The notes beneath the pieces were generated by a model. It ran no database searches. It had not been told where the DNA came from and saw nothing but the letters and a program-made list of their open reading frames with translations. A stretch of 64,000 nucleotides of DNA from Clostridiales bacterium (GTDB taxonomy: Bacteria; Bacillota; Clostridia; Christensenellales; UBA1242): the NCBI GenBank assembly GCA_015055665.1, contig SVHX01000002.1, positions 62,001 to 126,000 of the forward strand, written 5' to 3'. Position 1 is the first letter of the stretch; every line of letters starts with the position of its first letter. This document shows, one piece after another, positions 43,123 to 52,350 of the stretch. The position numbers were made by a program, and so were the translations under genes.

Positions 43123-44481
43123 TTACTCAAATGTAAATGAATTCGGATCTGCGTTATGTGGAGTGAATATCGGCATATTATTTGATTTGAGATGTTCGAT
43201 ATATTTCTCTGTTAGATGTGCAGCTCTGCACAGGATGTATTCCTTAAACATTTCACACTCCTTCTTGGTAAGGAGTGGCTTGCCGTTGCAGGTCATCTTG
43301 CCAACGGTATCGATAATGTTTTCTAGTTCTCCCTTCATTACAGCTGTGTCAAGATTCTCAAAAAATTCTCTGGATGCATTGGGGAAGTTGTTGAGCACGT
43401 AATGGAAGTTCTCTTCGCCTGAGGCACTTGCCCAATCTTTGGCAATATCTGGTATTGGACGGGATTTTCTAGCAGTAGACATTGCTAGAGTTTGTTTCAT
43501 TGTTTCGGGAAGGGCGTCGTACTTCTCCTTGGTAAATCCGAAATAAGGGTCAATTTTCTTCAGTTTATTCTGAATTAAACCGTTAAAAGCTGCACCAAAG
43601 TCGTGCTCGGGAGCGTATCTTAGTCTTTTGGTTGCTCTATTAAATACTAGTCCGCTATTATAAGAAGCAAAGTCGCTATCGCCAAGCAATTCTCTAAGTA
43701 AGAACGAGCGAGCCATACGGCTGTGTATTTTGGTAATCTCCTTATTGATAAATTCTCTAGGGCAACCTTTAAGTTCCTTTTTGACATACTCGTCTACGCC
43801 ATAGATCCAATTCTCCATGAGATTCTCATCTCCGGACATTTTGCTAATGGCAATGGTAGGGTTTTCTTTGAAGATTTGTTCGAAAGATATTAATTCGTCA
43901 CCTGTGTAGTCTGATATAGACTCGATTTCGTGATATTTGCCATCTTTGTCGTGATAAGAAGATGTTGACTTGTGTTGCTGGCCTTTCTTGAGTTGGAGGA
44001 AGTCTACCGATACAATACCATAAGGGCGGACATTTTTAATCTTAGATGGAGTAGGGTAGTTGTCGGTAATTCTGCGGTGTTTGTCAGGGTCAAATTTAAC
44101 GATAAAGTTATATGAGGTTGGTTGGTCTAGAGCCATAGCAACAAGGCAACCAATATGCTCGGCTTGGGCACTATGGTCATTAAAGCAAGACTTAAATGTC
44201 ATAGATACTGCTGGCAATTTTCTTGATTTTAATGAGCCTCTAGGTTGGTTATATATTGCATCATCAATAGATGTCCAGATGCTAGCCTTGTTATGAGGGC
44301 ACTGGACTTCGTGTCCAGTTAGAGGATCATATCTAACGTCTACAAAGTTGCGGTGGCTATCTATAAAGTCTAGCAGGCCTTGTGGCAAATAGCCAAAGAA
44401 CCAATAGTTACAAGATTGTCCGCCGGATCTCTCGGCACCTTCTGGTATATGTATCATTTCTAATTCTTTAATCTCTGCCAT
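43123..44481 (-). CDS. Putative HipA/PI3-4-kinase-like fold protein
   Basis: Not firmly identified. Residues 264-296 look like a kinase catalytic core of the HipA/PI3-4K type: GDSDFASYN (D268, D270, N275), then, after two beta strands, EHDFG (D294-F-G). An N-terminal lysine strand (FIVKFDP, K129) could bind ATP. 452 residues. AGGAGG precedes the ATG. No HipB-like antitoxin is next to it, and the upstream gene 44590-45135 is of unknown type. A second protein with a similar core is encoded at 54867. Kinase activity is inference. Confidence 0.45.
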   Translation of the reverse strand: MAEIKELEMIHIPEGAERSGGQSCNYWFFGYLPQGLLDFIDSHRNFVDVRYDPLTGHEVQCPHNKASIWTSIDDAIYNQPRGSLKSRKLPAVSMTFKSCFNDHSAQAEHIGCLVAMALDQPTSYNFIVKFDPDKHRRITDNYPTPSKIKNVRPYGIVSVDFLQLKKGQQHKSTSSYHDKDGKYHEIESISDYTGDELISFEQIFKENPTIAISKMSGDENLMENWIYGVDEYVKKELKGCPREFINKEITKIHSRMARSFLLRELLGDSDFASYNSGLVFNRATKRLRYAPEHDFGAAFNGLIQNKLKKIDPYFGFTKEKYDALPETMKQTLAMSTARKSRPIPDIAKDWASASGEENFHYVLNNFPNASREFFENLDTAVMKGELENIIDTVGKMTCNGKPLLTKKECEMFKEYILCRAAHLTEKYIEHLKSNNMPIFTPHNADPNSFTFE

Positions 44482-44589
44482 GATACATCCTCCTTTGTGT
44501 TAATACTTCTTATATTATATTAAACAATTGGTATAATGTCAATTTTTTAGCATAAATACTGGGATTATTTGTGTTCCTACATATGAGGA

Positions 44590-45135
44590 TTAATAAAGGA
44601 TATCTTCGCTTTCTTCGGAATTATTTGAACGAATATCTCCTAAGTTTGCTCGTAACAAGTCTTCGTAACCTGTAATATCGTTAAGGTTGTTAGTAATTGC
44701 TTTGTCAAGTTTGTTAACCACATCCTTGTCTATATCAGAATTGAGCGCTTCTGTCCATTTTTTATCGTAACGCCTGCTTCTAGCGTAATGTGTTAAAAAT
44801 TTCTTTTGTAGCTTAGATACAGGTATCTTAAACTCTCTTAGTTTGGTTGGTTCTTCAATGAAAAATGGTGATTTGTATAATCCATAACTCATACCAGGTA
44901 GAGCTATTCGTAATGGTATGTCGAACTCACAAAAATAGTAACTGTCTTGGCTCGTGTTAGATTGTCTGTGAATTGAATCTCTTACATGAGAGCAAGAACT
45001 CCTATTAGGGAAAAACGCCAGATAGGCCGTATCGTTATTTGGTTTGTTTGAAGTATCTGTGGACAAAATTGTCGAATAGTCACCCGAGAGGTGTGCTTGT
45101 AATTCTTGTTCGTTAACATATCTATATAATTTCAT
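44590..45135 (-). CDS. Hypothetical protein, possible ADP-ribosyltransferase-like fold
   Basis: Unrecognised 181-residue protein. ATG 45135 is supported by GGAG eight bases upstream; the open frame runs 24 codons further. The opening MKLYRYVNEQELQAHLSGD and a later beta-rich YYFCEFDIPLRIALPGMSYGLY resemble the layout of small ART/RES-like toxins, but no clear catalytic triad is visible. It lies 108 bp upstream of the HipA-like gene on the same strand. Low confidence for any function. Confidence 0.5.
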   Translation of the reverse strand: MKLYRYVNEQELQAHLSGDYSTILSTDTSNKPNNDTAYLAFFPNRSSCSHVRDSIHRQSNTSQDSYYFCEFDIPLRIALPGMSYGLYKSPFFIEEPTKLREFKIPVSKLQKKFLTHYARSRRYDKKWTEALNSDIDKDVVNKLDKAITNNLNDITGYEDLLRANLGDIRSNNSEESEDILY

Positions 45136-45231
45136 ATTGTAATCTCCTAATAAAACTAATACAATAGTTATTAAGTATATTATATCATGTAAATTATCGT
45201 ATTTCAATACCTTTTAGAAAAATTGTTTTGG

Positions 45232-45266
45232 TCAAAAAAGCCTCGAATCTTGAGGGATTCAAGGCT
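45232..45266 (-). terminator. Terminator of the PLP-lyase gene
   Basis: 11-bp stem AGCCTTGAATC/GATTCGAGGCT (one G-T pair) with a 6-nt loop, followed by TTTTTT on the minus strand. Confidence 0.9.
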
Positions 45267-45271
45267 AGGGA

Positions 45272-46528
45272 TTATTTCTTTTTGTTAAGCTCGTTAATTG
45301 CAAGCAGGATTCCTAGTTTGCCGTATTCAAATGTTAGTCCGCCCTGCATATAAGCAATGTATGGGGCTGTCATTGGCCCGTCGCAACTAAGCTCTATTGT
45401 GGATCCGGTAATAAAACTTCCGCCAGCCATAACCTCGTCGTCTGGATAGCCTGGCATAGGTGCAGGAACGGGTTTTACATAACTCTCAACTGGGCTGCCT
45501 TTCTGTATACCCTCGCAGAAGTCAACGAGCTTGTCTGGGTCGCCAAGTGTGATTGTTTGGATAATATCTGTCCTAAGTTCGTTGTAAGTAGGGTCTATAT
45601 CATAACCTAATTTCTCCAACATATAGCTTGCATAGGTCATGGTCTTAAGTGCTGAGCAGACAACGCTTGGAGCAAAGTATAGACCTTTGAAGAACAGCAT
45701 ATTTTGATTCATATTAGCACCAATATCCTTGCCTATACAAGGGGCAGAGAATCTCTCGGCAACATCATTAACGTATTCTTTCTTGCCAACGACATATCCG
45801 CCAGTTTTGGCAAGTCCTCCGCCAAGATTTTTCATTAGTGAGCCTACTAATATATCCGCACCAACCTCAGTTGGTTCTTTGTCTTCTACAAAGTCGCCGT
45901 AGCAGTTATCTACCATGATAATTACATCAGGATCGGTGTCCTTTATGGCTTGGCAGACTTTCTCTATCTTGTCGATAGTAAGGCTTTTTCGTTGAGAGTA
46001 TCCTCTAGAGCGTTGAATTTCTACTAATTTCACTTTAGAGCTCTTAAGTCTACTAACGATAGCCGGGATGTCAAAGTCGTTATCTATTAGATCGATTTGT
46101 TCGTATTTGATGCCATTAGCGATAAGGCTATTACGACTATCTCCGCATAGTCCAATCACGCTCTTGAGTGAGTCGTACGGATCGCCAGTAATACTAATAA
46201 ATGTGTCGCCATGCTTTAGTAATCCAAATAGTGTTAGACTTAATGCGTGTGTTCCGCTCATGATTTGTGGTCTAACTAGAGCATCTTCTGCTCCAAAGAC
46301 CTCGGCGTAGATTGCTTCTAACTTATCTCTTCCGGTATCGCTATATCCGTATCCTGTAACTTCGGCAAAGTCTGAGCTTGCTAGCCAGTTGTGCTGAAAT
46401 GCTCGCAAAACTTTAGAGCTCCAGTGGAGGGCGTTAGCCTCAAATTTCTTGAATATTGGAGCGATTGTTTGCTCTGCCTCATCTCCAAGCTTTATAATAT
46501 CTTCGTCTATATCAAATCCGTACTTCAT
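45272..46528 (-). CDS. PLP-dependent lyase, methionine gamma-lyase/aluminium-resistance family
   Basis: Fold-type I PLP enzyme of the PF06838 group often found in Clostridia. GYGYSDTGRDKLEAIYAEVFGAEDALVRPQ near the N-terminus, MVDNCYGDFVE near residue 205 (PLP aspartate) and the lysine in GSLMKNLGGG near 230 are typical. 418 residues. Starts: ATG 46528, with an alternative ATG two codons upstream; AAGGA lies before both. Physiological substrate is not known with confidence. Confidence 0.87.
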   Translation of the reverse strand: MKYGFDIDEDIIKLGDEAEQTIAPIFKKFEANALHWSSKVLRAFQHNWLASSDFAEVTGYGYSDTGRDKLEAIYAEVFGAEDALVRPQIMSGTHALSLTLFGLLKHGDTFISITGDPYDSLKSVIGLCGDSRNSLIANGIKYEQIDLIDNDFDIPAIVSRLKSSKVKLVEIQRSRGYSQRKSLTIDKIEKVCQAIKDTDPDVIIMVDNCYGDFVEDKEPTEVGADILVGSLMKNLGGGLAKTGGYVVGKKEYVNDVAERFSAPCIGKDIGANMNQNMLFFKGLYFAPSVVCSALKTMTYASYMLEKLGYDIDPTYNELRTDIIQTITLGDPDKLVDFCEGIQKGSPVESYVKPVPAPMPGYPDDEVMAGGSFITGSTIELSCDGPMTAPYIAYMQGGLTFEYGKLGILLAINELNKKK

Positions 46529-46714
46529 AATCATTATCCTTATTTAATTTGCTTGTTAATTGTTATGGATAAACCACATAATAAACACTCTAATATTGTA
46601 TCTCAAAATGTAGAATTTGTAAAGGTATTGGAGATGAAGAATTAAAATCGGTAATCTAAAAGCTAATAAATTATATTTATCTTGGCTAATGTAGACAATT
46701 TTTGGTGATTATTA

Positions 46715-46743
46715 TTGACAATGCGTGCAAAATCTATTAAAAT
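46715..46743 (+). promoter_or_regulatory. Near-consensus promoter of efp
   Basis: TTGACA (46715-46720), 17-bp spacer and TAAAAT (46738-46743), 41 bp before the efp ATG. Confidence 0.75.
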
Positions 46744-46784
46744 ATATGGGTAAACTAAATTTTAAGTAAAAGGTGAAATATTTT

Positions 46785-47342
46785 ATGGTAGACGTAAACA
46801 ATATTAAAAACGGTATGACATTACTTATCGAAGGTAATATATATCAAGTAGTTGAATTCTTGCATGTTAAACCTGGTAAAGGATCTGCTTTCATGAAGAC
46901 AAAGCTTAAGAACTTGAGAACAGGCTCTAATTTAGAAAGAACATTTAATACTAACGTTAAGTTCGAAGAAGCAAGGATTGATCGTAAGGCAGTTACATAT
47001 CTATATGAAGCTGGAGATACTTTCTATTTCATGGATGTTGTAACATATGATCAGTTCGAGTTGTCTGCAGAGCAAATTGGCGATAACAAGAACTATCTTC
47101 TAGAGAATATGGAAGTGTCGCTTACTTTCTACGGAGCAGAGCTTCTAGGAATTACTCTTCCAGAGAAGATGGAGTATACTGTTGTTGAGGCAGAGCCAGG
47201 AATCAAAGATAGTACAGCATCTGCAGCTACTAAAAATGCTAAGATCGAAACTGGTCTTGCTGTAAGAGTTCCTATGTTCATTAACGAAGGAGATAGAATT
47301 GTTATCACAACATATGATGGCAAATACTACGGACGTGCGTAA
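46785..47342 (+). CDS. efp: Elongation factor P
   Basis: Three-domain tRNA-mimic that relieves ribosome stalling at polyproline. The loop KPGKGSAF places the modifiable lysine at K32. The C-terminal EF-P signature (KMEYTVVEAEPGIKDSTAS...) is present. 185 residues. The in-frame GTG at 46773 is part of the AAAGGTG ribosome site, so the ATG at 46785 is the start. It overlaps the following SDR gene. Confidence 0.97.
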   Translation: MVDVNNIKNGMTLLIEGNIYQVVEFLHVKPGKGSAFMKTKLKNLRTGSNLERTFNTNVKFEEARIDRKAVTYLYEAGDTFYFMDVVTYDQFELSAEQIGDNKNYLLENMEVSLTFYGAELLGITLPEKMEYTVVEAEPGIKDSTASAATKNAKIETGLAVRVPMFINEGDRIVITTYDGKYYGRA

Positions 47343-48078
47343 GACTGCACTTGTAACTGGCGGAGCTAGAGGTATAGGCAGGGCAATTGTTATGGAACTA
47401 GCTGATGCGGGTTACAATCTTGTTGTTAATTATAATACTAGCGAAGAAGAAGCACTTATGCTAAAAGACTCCCTTGATAACAAGGGAGTTTCTTGTCTTG
47501 TGATTAAGGCGGATATATCTAGCGAAGTAGATGTTGCTAACATGGTTGACCTTGCAATCTCTAAGTATGGCAGGATTGATGTTCTTGTTAATAATGCTGC
47601 ATACTGCAATGATGCAATGTTTTATGATAAGAAGCGTGAGGAGTTTGTTAAAACACTTGAAACCAATGTAGTAGGCACATGGCAACTAAGCAGGCTTGTT
47701 GGTGAGGGTATGTATCGCAATGGTGGTGGTAAAATTATTAATATAGCATCTACTAATGGCATTAATACATATTACCCATTGTGTATAGATTATGATGCTA
47801 GTAAGGCAGCTATTATATCTCTTACGCATAATCTAGCAACGCAATTTAAGCCTTATGTTAATGTTAATGCGGTAGCACCGGGTTTTATTGCTACTGATAG
47901 TGAAGTTAGTGCTATGGATGATGAGTTCGTAAAACTCGAAGAAGAGAAGGTTATGCTTGGTCGAGCAGGAAGACCAGAAGAGGTTGCTAAGCTGGTAGCT
48001 TTCTTGGCTAGTTCTGATAGTGACTTTATTAATAATCAGGTAATTGCCATTAATGGTGGCGTTTACGGAGATGTGTAG
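47317..48078 (+). CDS. Short-chain dehydrogenase/reductase (FabG-like)
   Basis: NAD(P)-dependent oxidoreductase. Cofactor motif TGGARGIG near residues 14-21, NNAAY near 88, catalytic Ser in NIAST and the YDASK pair (Tyr and Lys), and PGFIATD near 190. 253 residues. The start is uncertain (ATG 47314/47317 or GTG 47335, all inside efp and none with a strong ribosome site), which points to translational coupling with efp. Classical FabG versus another SDR cannot be decided; there are no fatty acid genes nearby. Confidence 0.85.
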   Translation: MANTTDVRKTALVTGGARGIGRAIVMELADAGYNLVVNYNTSEEEALMLKDSLDNKGVSCLVIKADISSEVDVANMVDLAISKYGRIDVLVNNAAYCNDAMFYDKKREEFVKTLETNVVGTWQLSRLVGEGMYRNGGGKIINIASTNGINTYYPLCIDYDASKAAIISLTHNLATQFKPYVNVNAVAPGFIATDSEVSAMDDEFVKLEEEKVMLGRAGRPEEVAKLVAFLASSDSDFINNQVIAINGGVYGDV

Positions 48079-48188
48079 TTGATAATGGTGTAAGATAGCT
48101 TACATCATTTTTCTTTAAGTCGCAATTATATCCTGTGGTAGGTCAATAATAATATCGTGAAAAAATAGATAATTTGCGATAGTTTTGA

Positions 48189-48217
48189 TTGAAAATGCAT
48201 CTTTACTATGCTATAAT
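48189..48217 (+). promoter_or_regulatory. Promoter of the release-factor-like/helicase operon
   Basis: TTGAAA (48189-48194), 17-bp spacer, TATAAT (48212-48217), TGC extended -10. The expected transcription start near 48224 is only about 4 nt before the ATG at 48228, so the AGGGTG in front of the ATG would not be on the mRNA. This suggests a nearly leaderless transcript. Confidence 0.6.
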
Positions 48218-48227
48218 CTAGGGTGAT

Positions 48228-49205
48228 ATGAGAACATTGAGCAATGAAGTAATCAAAGAGCTTAATATAATGAAGGATAGGCTAGAAGATATCGACAATA
48301 TGCTTACATATCCCGAGGTGATTGCTGATACTAGACTGACTACTAGGTTGACTGTCGAGGCGGGCGGTTTGCGTCCAATGGTTGATAAATTCCTAGAGTA
48401 CGAAAGACTAGTTGCAGAGAGGGATGATATTAACGATAATATGCATATCTTTGACCTGTCAGATAGAGATGCTGTGTCAAAAGAAATTGCAGACATGGAA
48501 AATTCTCTATCAGGTACTATTGAGCAGATATATAATCTTCTTAGATCACGTGATAGTGTAATTGATAGGATAGGCGTTGTGTTTAAGTCGTCTGTCGGTG
48601 GAGATGTGATGGCTCGAATCTTGATAGACCTTTATAAAAAGTGGGCAGAGTGGTTCGGCTGGAGCTTGATTGTTGGCGACGATTTGTCTTTGGAGATATC
48701 TGGAGTTGGTGTTGCTAAAGTGATGGTATCTGAGATGGGTGTTCATCAAATTATAAATGCAGATGGGCAAGGATCGGTGTGTGTTGGGGTGTTTGACTTG
48801 CCGACATTAAAGAGTGTGGATGTTGAAGACAAAGATATTAGGGTTGATATCTTTAGGGCTAGTGGAGCTGGAGGTCAGCATATTAACACAACAGATAGTG
48901 CTGTTAGACTAACTCATATCTCTACGGGAATTGTTGTTGTGTGTCAAGATGAGCGGTCGCAGGTTAGCAATAGGGCTCGTGCTAGAAGAGTGTTGTTAGA
49001 GAGGGTGCGAGAAAATGCTGATCGCAAATATCAAGACGAGATGTCCGCACTTAAAACTACTGCGTTGAAGAACGCAAAGAATAAGATTCGTAAGTATGAT
49101 TATGTTTCAAATAAGGTACACGATTATGTTCTAGACAAGATGTTTGACCTAAATAAATTCTTGTCAATGGATGTGTTAAATAATATTGATAAAATAAGTT
49201 TGTAA
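48228..49205 (+). CDS. Class-I release-factor-like protein with divergent codon-reading domain
   Basis: 325 residues. Residues ~1-95 form a helical hairpin like RF domain 1. Residues 209-235 (FRASGAGGQHINTTDSAVRLTH) are the peptidyl-tRNA hydrolysis motif with GGQ at 215-217 and normal flanks. The domain-2 segment that in RF1 reads [23 protein letters not shown] and in RF2 contains SPF is here 171-192: GVHQ, then IINADGQGSVCVGVF, about six residues shorter and without PxT, SPF or the HTS motif. So stop-codon reading by the usual route is unlikely. It could be a rescue factor or a specialised paralogue. It heads the helicase operon. Gene name not assigned. Confidence 0.85.
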   Translation: MRTLSNEVIKELNIMKDRLEDIDNMLTYPEVIADTRLTTRLTVEAGGLRPMVDKFLEYERLVAERDDINDNMHIFDLSDRDAVSKEIADMENSLSGTIEQIYNLLRSRDSVIDRIGVVFKSSVGGDVMARILIDLYKKWAEWFGWSLIVGDDLSLEISGVGVAKVMVSEMGVHQIINADGQGSVCVGVFDLPTLKSVDVEDKDIRVDIFRASGAGGQHINTTDSAVRLTHISTGIVVVCQDERSQVSNRARARRVLLERVRENADRKYQDEMSALKTTALKNAKNKIRKYDYVSNKVHDYVLDKMFDLNKFLSMDVLNNIDKISL

Positions 49206-49229
49206 TGATTAAGTAAGGAGGTTAATGCT

Positions 49230-51629
49230 ATGGATATAAAAGTAGATATAAGTAAGATGATTCTTAGTAGCAAATGTCGAGTATTTGTGCTTGATAGCTT
49301 TGTTAAGATTGCTCACAAAATAAGCAAGATTGATTACCTGCTTACTAAAGTATCTGAAGGCATTATCTCTAATCTTGATCGCTTAAATTTGACTGAGAAG
49401 GAAACAAGATTTGGTGTAAAAGTTAAAGGCTTAGAACTTGGCATAGATTGTGTGATTGTTAAGAAGGAATCTCTCTTTGAATTGGTTTGGGTGGAGTTGC
49501 TTGGAGATTCGGAAATTAGACAAAATGATCAGAGAGTAGTTAAATTGTTAAATGGGTTGGACACCATACTATTTGAGATAAATCCTATAGATAAGCAATC
49601 AAAGATTGATTATAGTAAGATGTATATATTGACCAGTATTGGCGATATCAATATGCCTAATCTAGACTCGATACAGCAACAAATTGTTGAAATAGAAGAT
49701 AAAAACGTTGTTGTTCATGGTGTGGCTGGTAGTGGCAAAACAAATATATGTATTGACAAATTAATATATGTTGCTGGCAGAAACTATGGTGGTAAAACAT
49801 TGTATACCACATATTCAAGAGGCTTATTAAATGCAACTAGACTAAGGGTGGCGAGGTTTGCTAATGAGCTCGAAAGTTTCGTTGATGCGTACTCTAAGCG
49901 TAATGTGATTTTTTGTGACGGGGATCATAAGAGAGCTGTTCAGAATAGGTTTGGATTAAATCTTAATGATAATGACGAATCTAAGATTGTAGACAAAATC
50001 AAAAGCATTATTAATTATTTGAAGAACAAGGTTGAGTATGTTCTTATAGACGATCTTTACAAAAGATATATAGGCGGTGGCAAGCGATTTGTTGGCGAGA
50101 GTTACTTTGTTAATTCCTTTATTAAGACTATAAAAAGTCATCAAGTTGTATCTGCTATAAAGAAGCTTAGTGAATATTCTTATGAAGTTATATTCAAAGA
50201 GATTTATGGAATAATATTTGGTTACTATGATCTTGATAGTGGTGTTGATATTTTGCCTCTAGATAAATATATTGAGATAAGGCAAGGTAGTATTAGTAGT
50301 GCTGATTGTGCTAGTATTCATCTAGTTGCAACTGAGTATCTTAATCATTGTCGTAAGAATAATCTGATTGATTACAATATGGCTTGCAGAGAGTTGCTTG
50401 GTCGCTTGGATAGTATGGAGAAGTATTCTCTAGCTATTATTGATGAGGTTCAGGATTACACTCAGGTCAACCTTAATCTATTCAAGTCGTTATCGCTTAA
50501 GTGTTATTGTGTTGGTGATGCACTGCAGATGATTAACCCTTCGTACTTTAGCTTTGGTTATCTTAAGAATTTGTTATATGAAGAAGATGTTGTTAGTGTT
50601 GCAGAACTTAAGTACAATTATCGTAATTCGCAGAAGATTGCCCGTATCATAGATTCGCTAGGAGAGGAAAATGTAAAGTTATTCGGAACGCACAATTTCG
50701 TTCTAAGGGGTAATGGTGTTGGCGAGTCTGTGAGTACTAATACTATCTTTGTTAATTCGGATAAGATGGTAGAGGAGATTGCTAAGGGTAAGTTTGATAA
50801 CTTTACTATAGTGGTTTCTGATGTTAAGAAGAAGGATAAACTGAGAGGTGTTCTTAAGAATCAGGAGATCTTGACTGTTAGTGAGATCAAGGGGTTAGAG
50901 AGGGATACGGTTGTACTAATTGATGTGTTGTCAGATAATGTATCGAAATGGAATCGTTTGTCTAAGGCATCTATTAACCGCAAAGTGGCTGATGAAAACT
51001 CGGTGTATCGATATTATTTTAATCTATTCTATGTTGGAGTTTCGCGTGCTAAGCAGAATCTATTTGTTGTAGAGAGTGAGTGTGTTAACGCTCTTGCTAG
51101 TGTATTTGAAGATAATTTTGATATACTGGATACTCCGACTGCTATTGAGAGGTTAGGGGGAATTGTTAGCAAGCTAGAGTACTCACAGGAAGAGGTTGTT
51201 TCTCGAATCAAGGAGTTTGTGTTGCTAGGGCAATATGACAACGCGGAATTTTTGTTAGATAAAATTACTGATGATTATATAAGATCTCAAGAGCTACGCA
51301 GGATCGAAATTAATAAAACATATATAAAAGATGGTAAGCATAGGGATGCTGGCATTGAGTTCTGGCAAGTAGGACTTATGAAGGAAGCAAGAGACGAATT
51401 CTTGATATCGGGAGATAAAGTTCTTATTGAGCTTATTGATGCTTGCGAAAGTAAGGGAAGTAAGGGGCTTTCGATTGATGTTGTTCAGTATTTTCCGTTA
51501 ATATCAGATAACGAAGTTGCTTGCAAATTAATACTTGATATACTAAAACAGGATTCTGATAGGTTAAAAAGTAGCTTTAAGGCAAGTATTAATAAATTTA
51601 AGCAGGTCAAAGGAGGTAAAAATGGATAA
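49230..51629 (+). CDS. UvrD/Rep-like superfamily 1 helicase or ATPase
   Basis: 799 residues. The N-terminal ~155 residues are an accessory region. The SF1 motor follows: Walker A GVAGSGKT (about 163-171), TLYTTYSRGLL (Ia), DEVQD (405-409, Walker B), VGDALQMI (III), YNYRNSQKIARI (IV), SEIKGLERDTVVL (551 on, V) and YVGVSRAKQNL (~600, VI). The C-terminal ~180 residues are TPR-like helices absent from standard UvrD. AAGGAGG precedes the ATG, 24 bp after the release-factor-like gene, and its end overlaps the next gene by 8 bp. DNA or RNA substrate unknown. Confidence 0.88.
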   Translation: MDIKVDISKMILSSKCRVFVLDSFVKIAHKISKIDYLLTKVSEGIISNLDRLNLTEKETRFGVKVKGLELGIDCVIVKKESLFELVWVELLGDSEIRQNDQRVVKLLNGLDTILFEINPIDKQSKIDYSKMYILTSIGDINMPNLDSIQQQIVEIEDKNVVVHGVAGSGKTNICIDKLIYVAGRNYGGKTLYTTYSRGLLNATRLRVARFANELESFVDAYSKRNVIFCDGDHKRAVQNRFGLNLNDNDESKIVDKIKSIINYLKNKVEYVLIDDLYKRYIGGGKRFVGESYFVNSFIKTIKSHQVVSAIKKLSEYSYEVIFKEIYGIIFGYYDLDSGVDILPLDKYIEIRQGSISSADCASIHLVATEYLNHCRKNNLIDYNMACRELLGRLDSMEKYSLAIIDEVQDYTQVNLNLFKSLSLKCYCVGDALQMINPSYFSFGYLKNLLYEEDVVSVAELKYNYRNSQKIARIIDSLGEENVKLFGTHNFVLRGNGVGESVSTNTIFVNSDKMVEEIAKGKFDNFTIVVSDVKKKDKLRGVLKNQEILTVSEIKGLERDTVVLIDVLSDNVSKWNRLSKASINRKVADENSVYRYYFNLFYVGVSRAKQNLFVVESECVNALASVFEDNFDILDTPTAIERLGGIVSKLEYSQEEVVSRIKEFVLLGQYDNAEFLLDKITDDYIRSQELRRIEINKTYIKDGKHRDAGIEFWQVGLMKEARDEFLISGDKVLIELIDACESKGSKGLSIDVVQYFPLISDNEVACKLILDILKQDSDRLKSSFKASINKFKQVKGGKNG

Positions 51630-52335
51630 TCAAGATATTGTTGGGCTGATTACCGCATTTAAGGAATATAGAGATATGCTAACGCCAATTGAGGAGTGTC
51701 TTAAGCAGTTTTCTAGCACTTACGAGTCGTTGAGTGCTGATATTGCCAAGCTTAATGGTGCGTTGGATGGTAATATTCAAGATAAGTTAGACAAAATTTA
51801 TAAGGATTTGTCTTTGCAGGCAGATAAGTCAAAAAGTCTTGCTAGTCAGATTGATAGATTGTCAAGTGCTACGAGTAGTTATATTAGTGGGGTTGATAAG
51901 GTAATTAACTTTTGTGGTAATATAGAATCCAAGTTAAAAACTGTAGAAGAGATAGAGCGAAAGGCCGAATCACAGATAGAGAGGCTTAACCTTATAATAG
52001 AAGATAAGAAAAAGACTTATAATATTAAAGCTCTTGAGAAGTCGCTCGAAATGTATAATACAGGAGTGCAACAAGTTAGTGAGTTTATTAACAAAGATGT
52101 TGCGACTGTTATTGCTAGCAATAGCGATAGGATTGGAGCAATCAAGGATACTAGTGATAATATAATGTTAAAGTTGTCTGAAGAGAAAACCTCGATTGAT
52201 AATCTGATTGAAAGTTACAAGGTGTCTAACGATATGCTTAAGAAGGTTGTTGAGAAGGAGTCTGTTAACGAAGAGTATATATTTGCCATACTGGACAAGT
52301 GGGCATTGGATAGGAGAGTAAAGACGAAGAAATAA
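51622..52335 (+). CDS. Coiled-coil protein in the helicase operon
   Basis: 237-residue protein that is nearly all amphipathic helix, with Lys/Glu/Ile/Leu heptads from about residue 20 to 215. There is no membrane segment and no motif. AAAGGAGG directly precedes the ATG, which lies inside the helicase gene. It may bridge the helicase and the membrane protein encoded downstream, but that is only inferred from gene order. Confidence 0.8.
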   Translation: MDNQDIVGLITAFKEYRDMLTPIEECLKQFSSTYESLSADIAKLNGALDGNIQDKLDKIYKDLSLQADKSKSLASQIDRLSSATSSYISGVDKVINFCGNIESKLKTVEEIERKAESQIERLNLIIEDKKKTYNIKALEKSLEMYNTGVQQVSEFINKDVATVIASNSDRIGAIKDTSDNIMLKLSEEKTSIDNLIESYKVSNDMLKKVVEKESVNEEYIFAILDKWALDRRVKTKK

Positions 52336-52350
52336 TAGTTAGGAGGAAGT

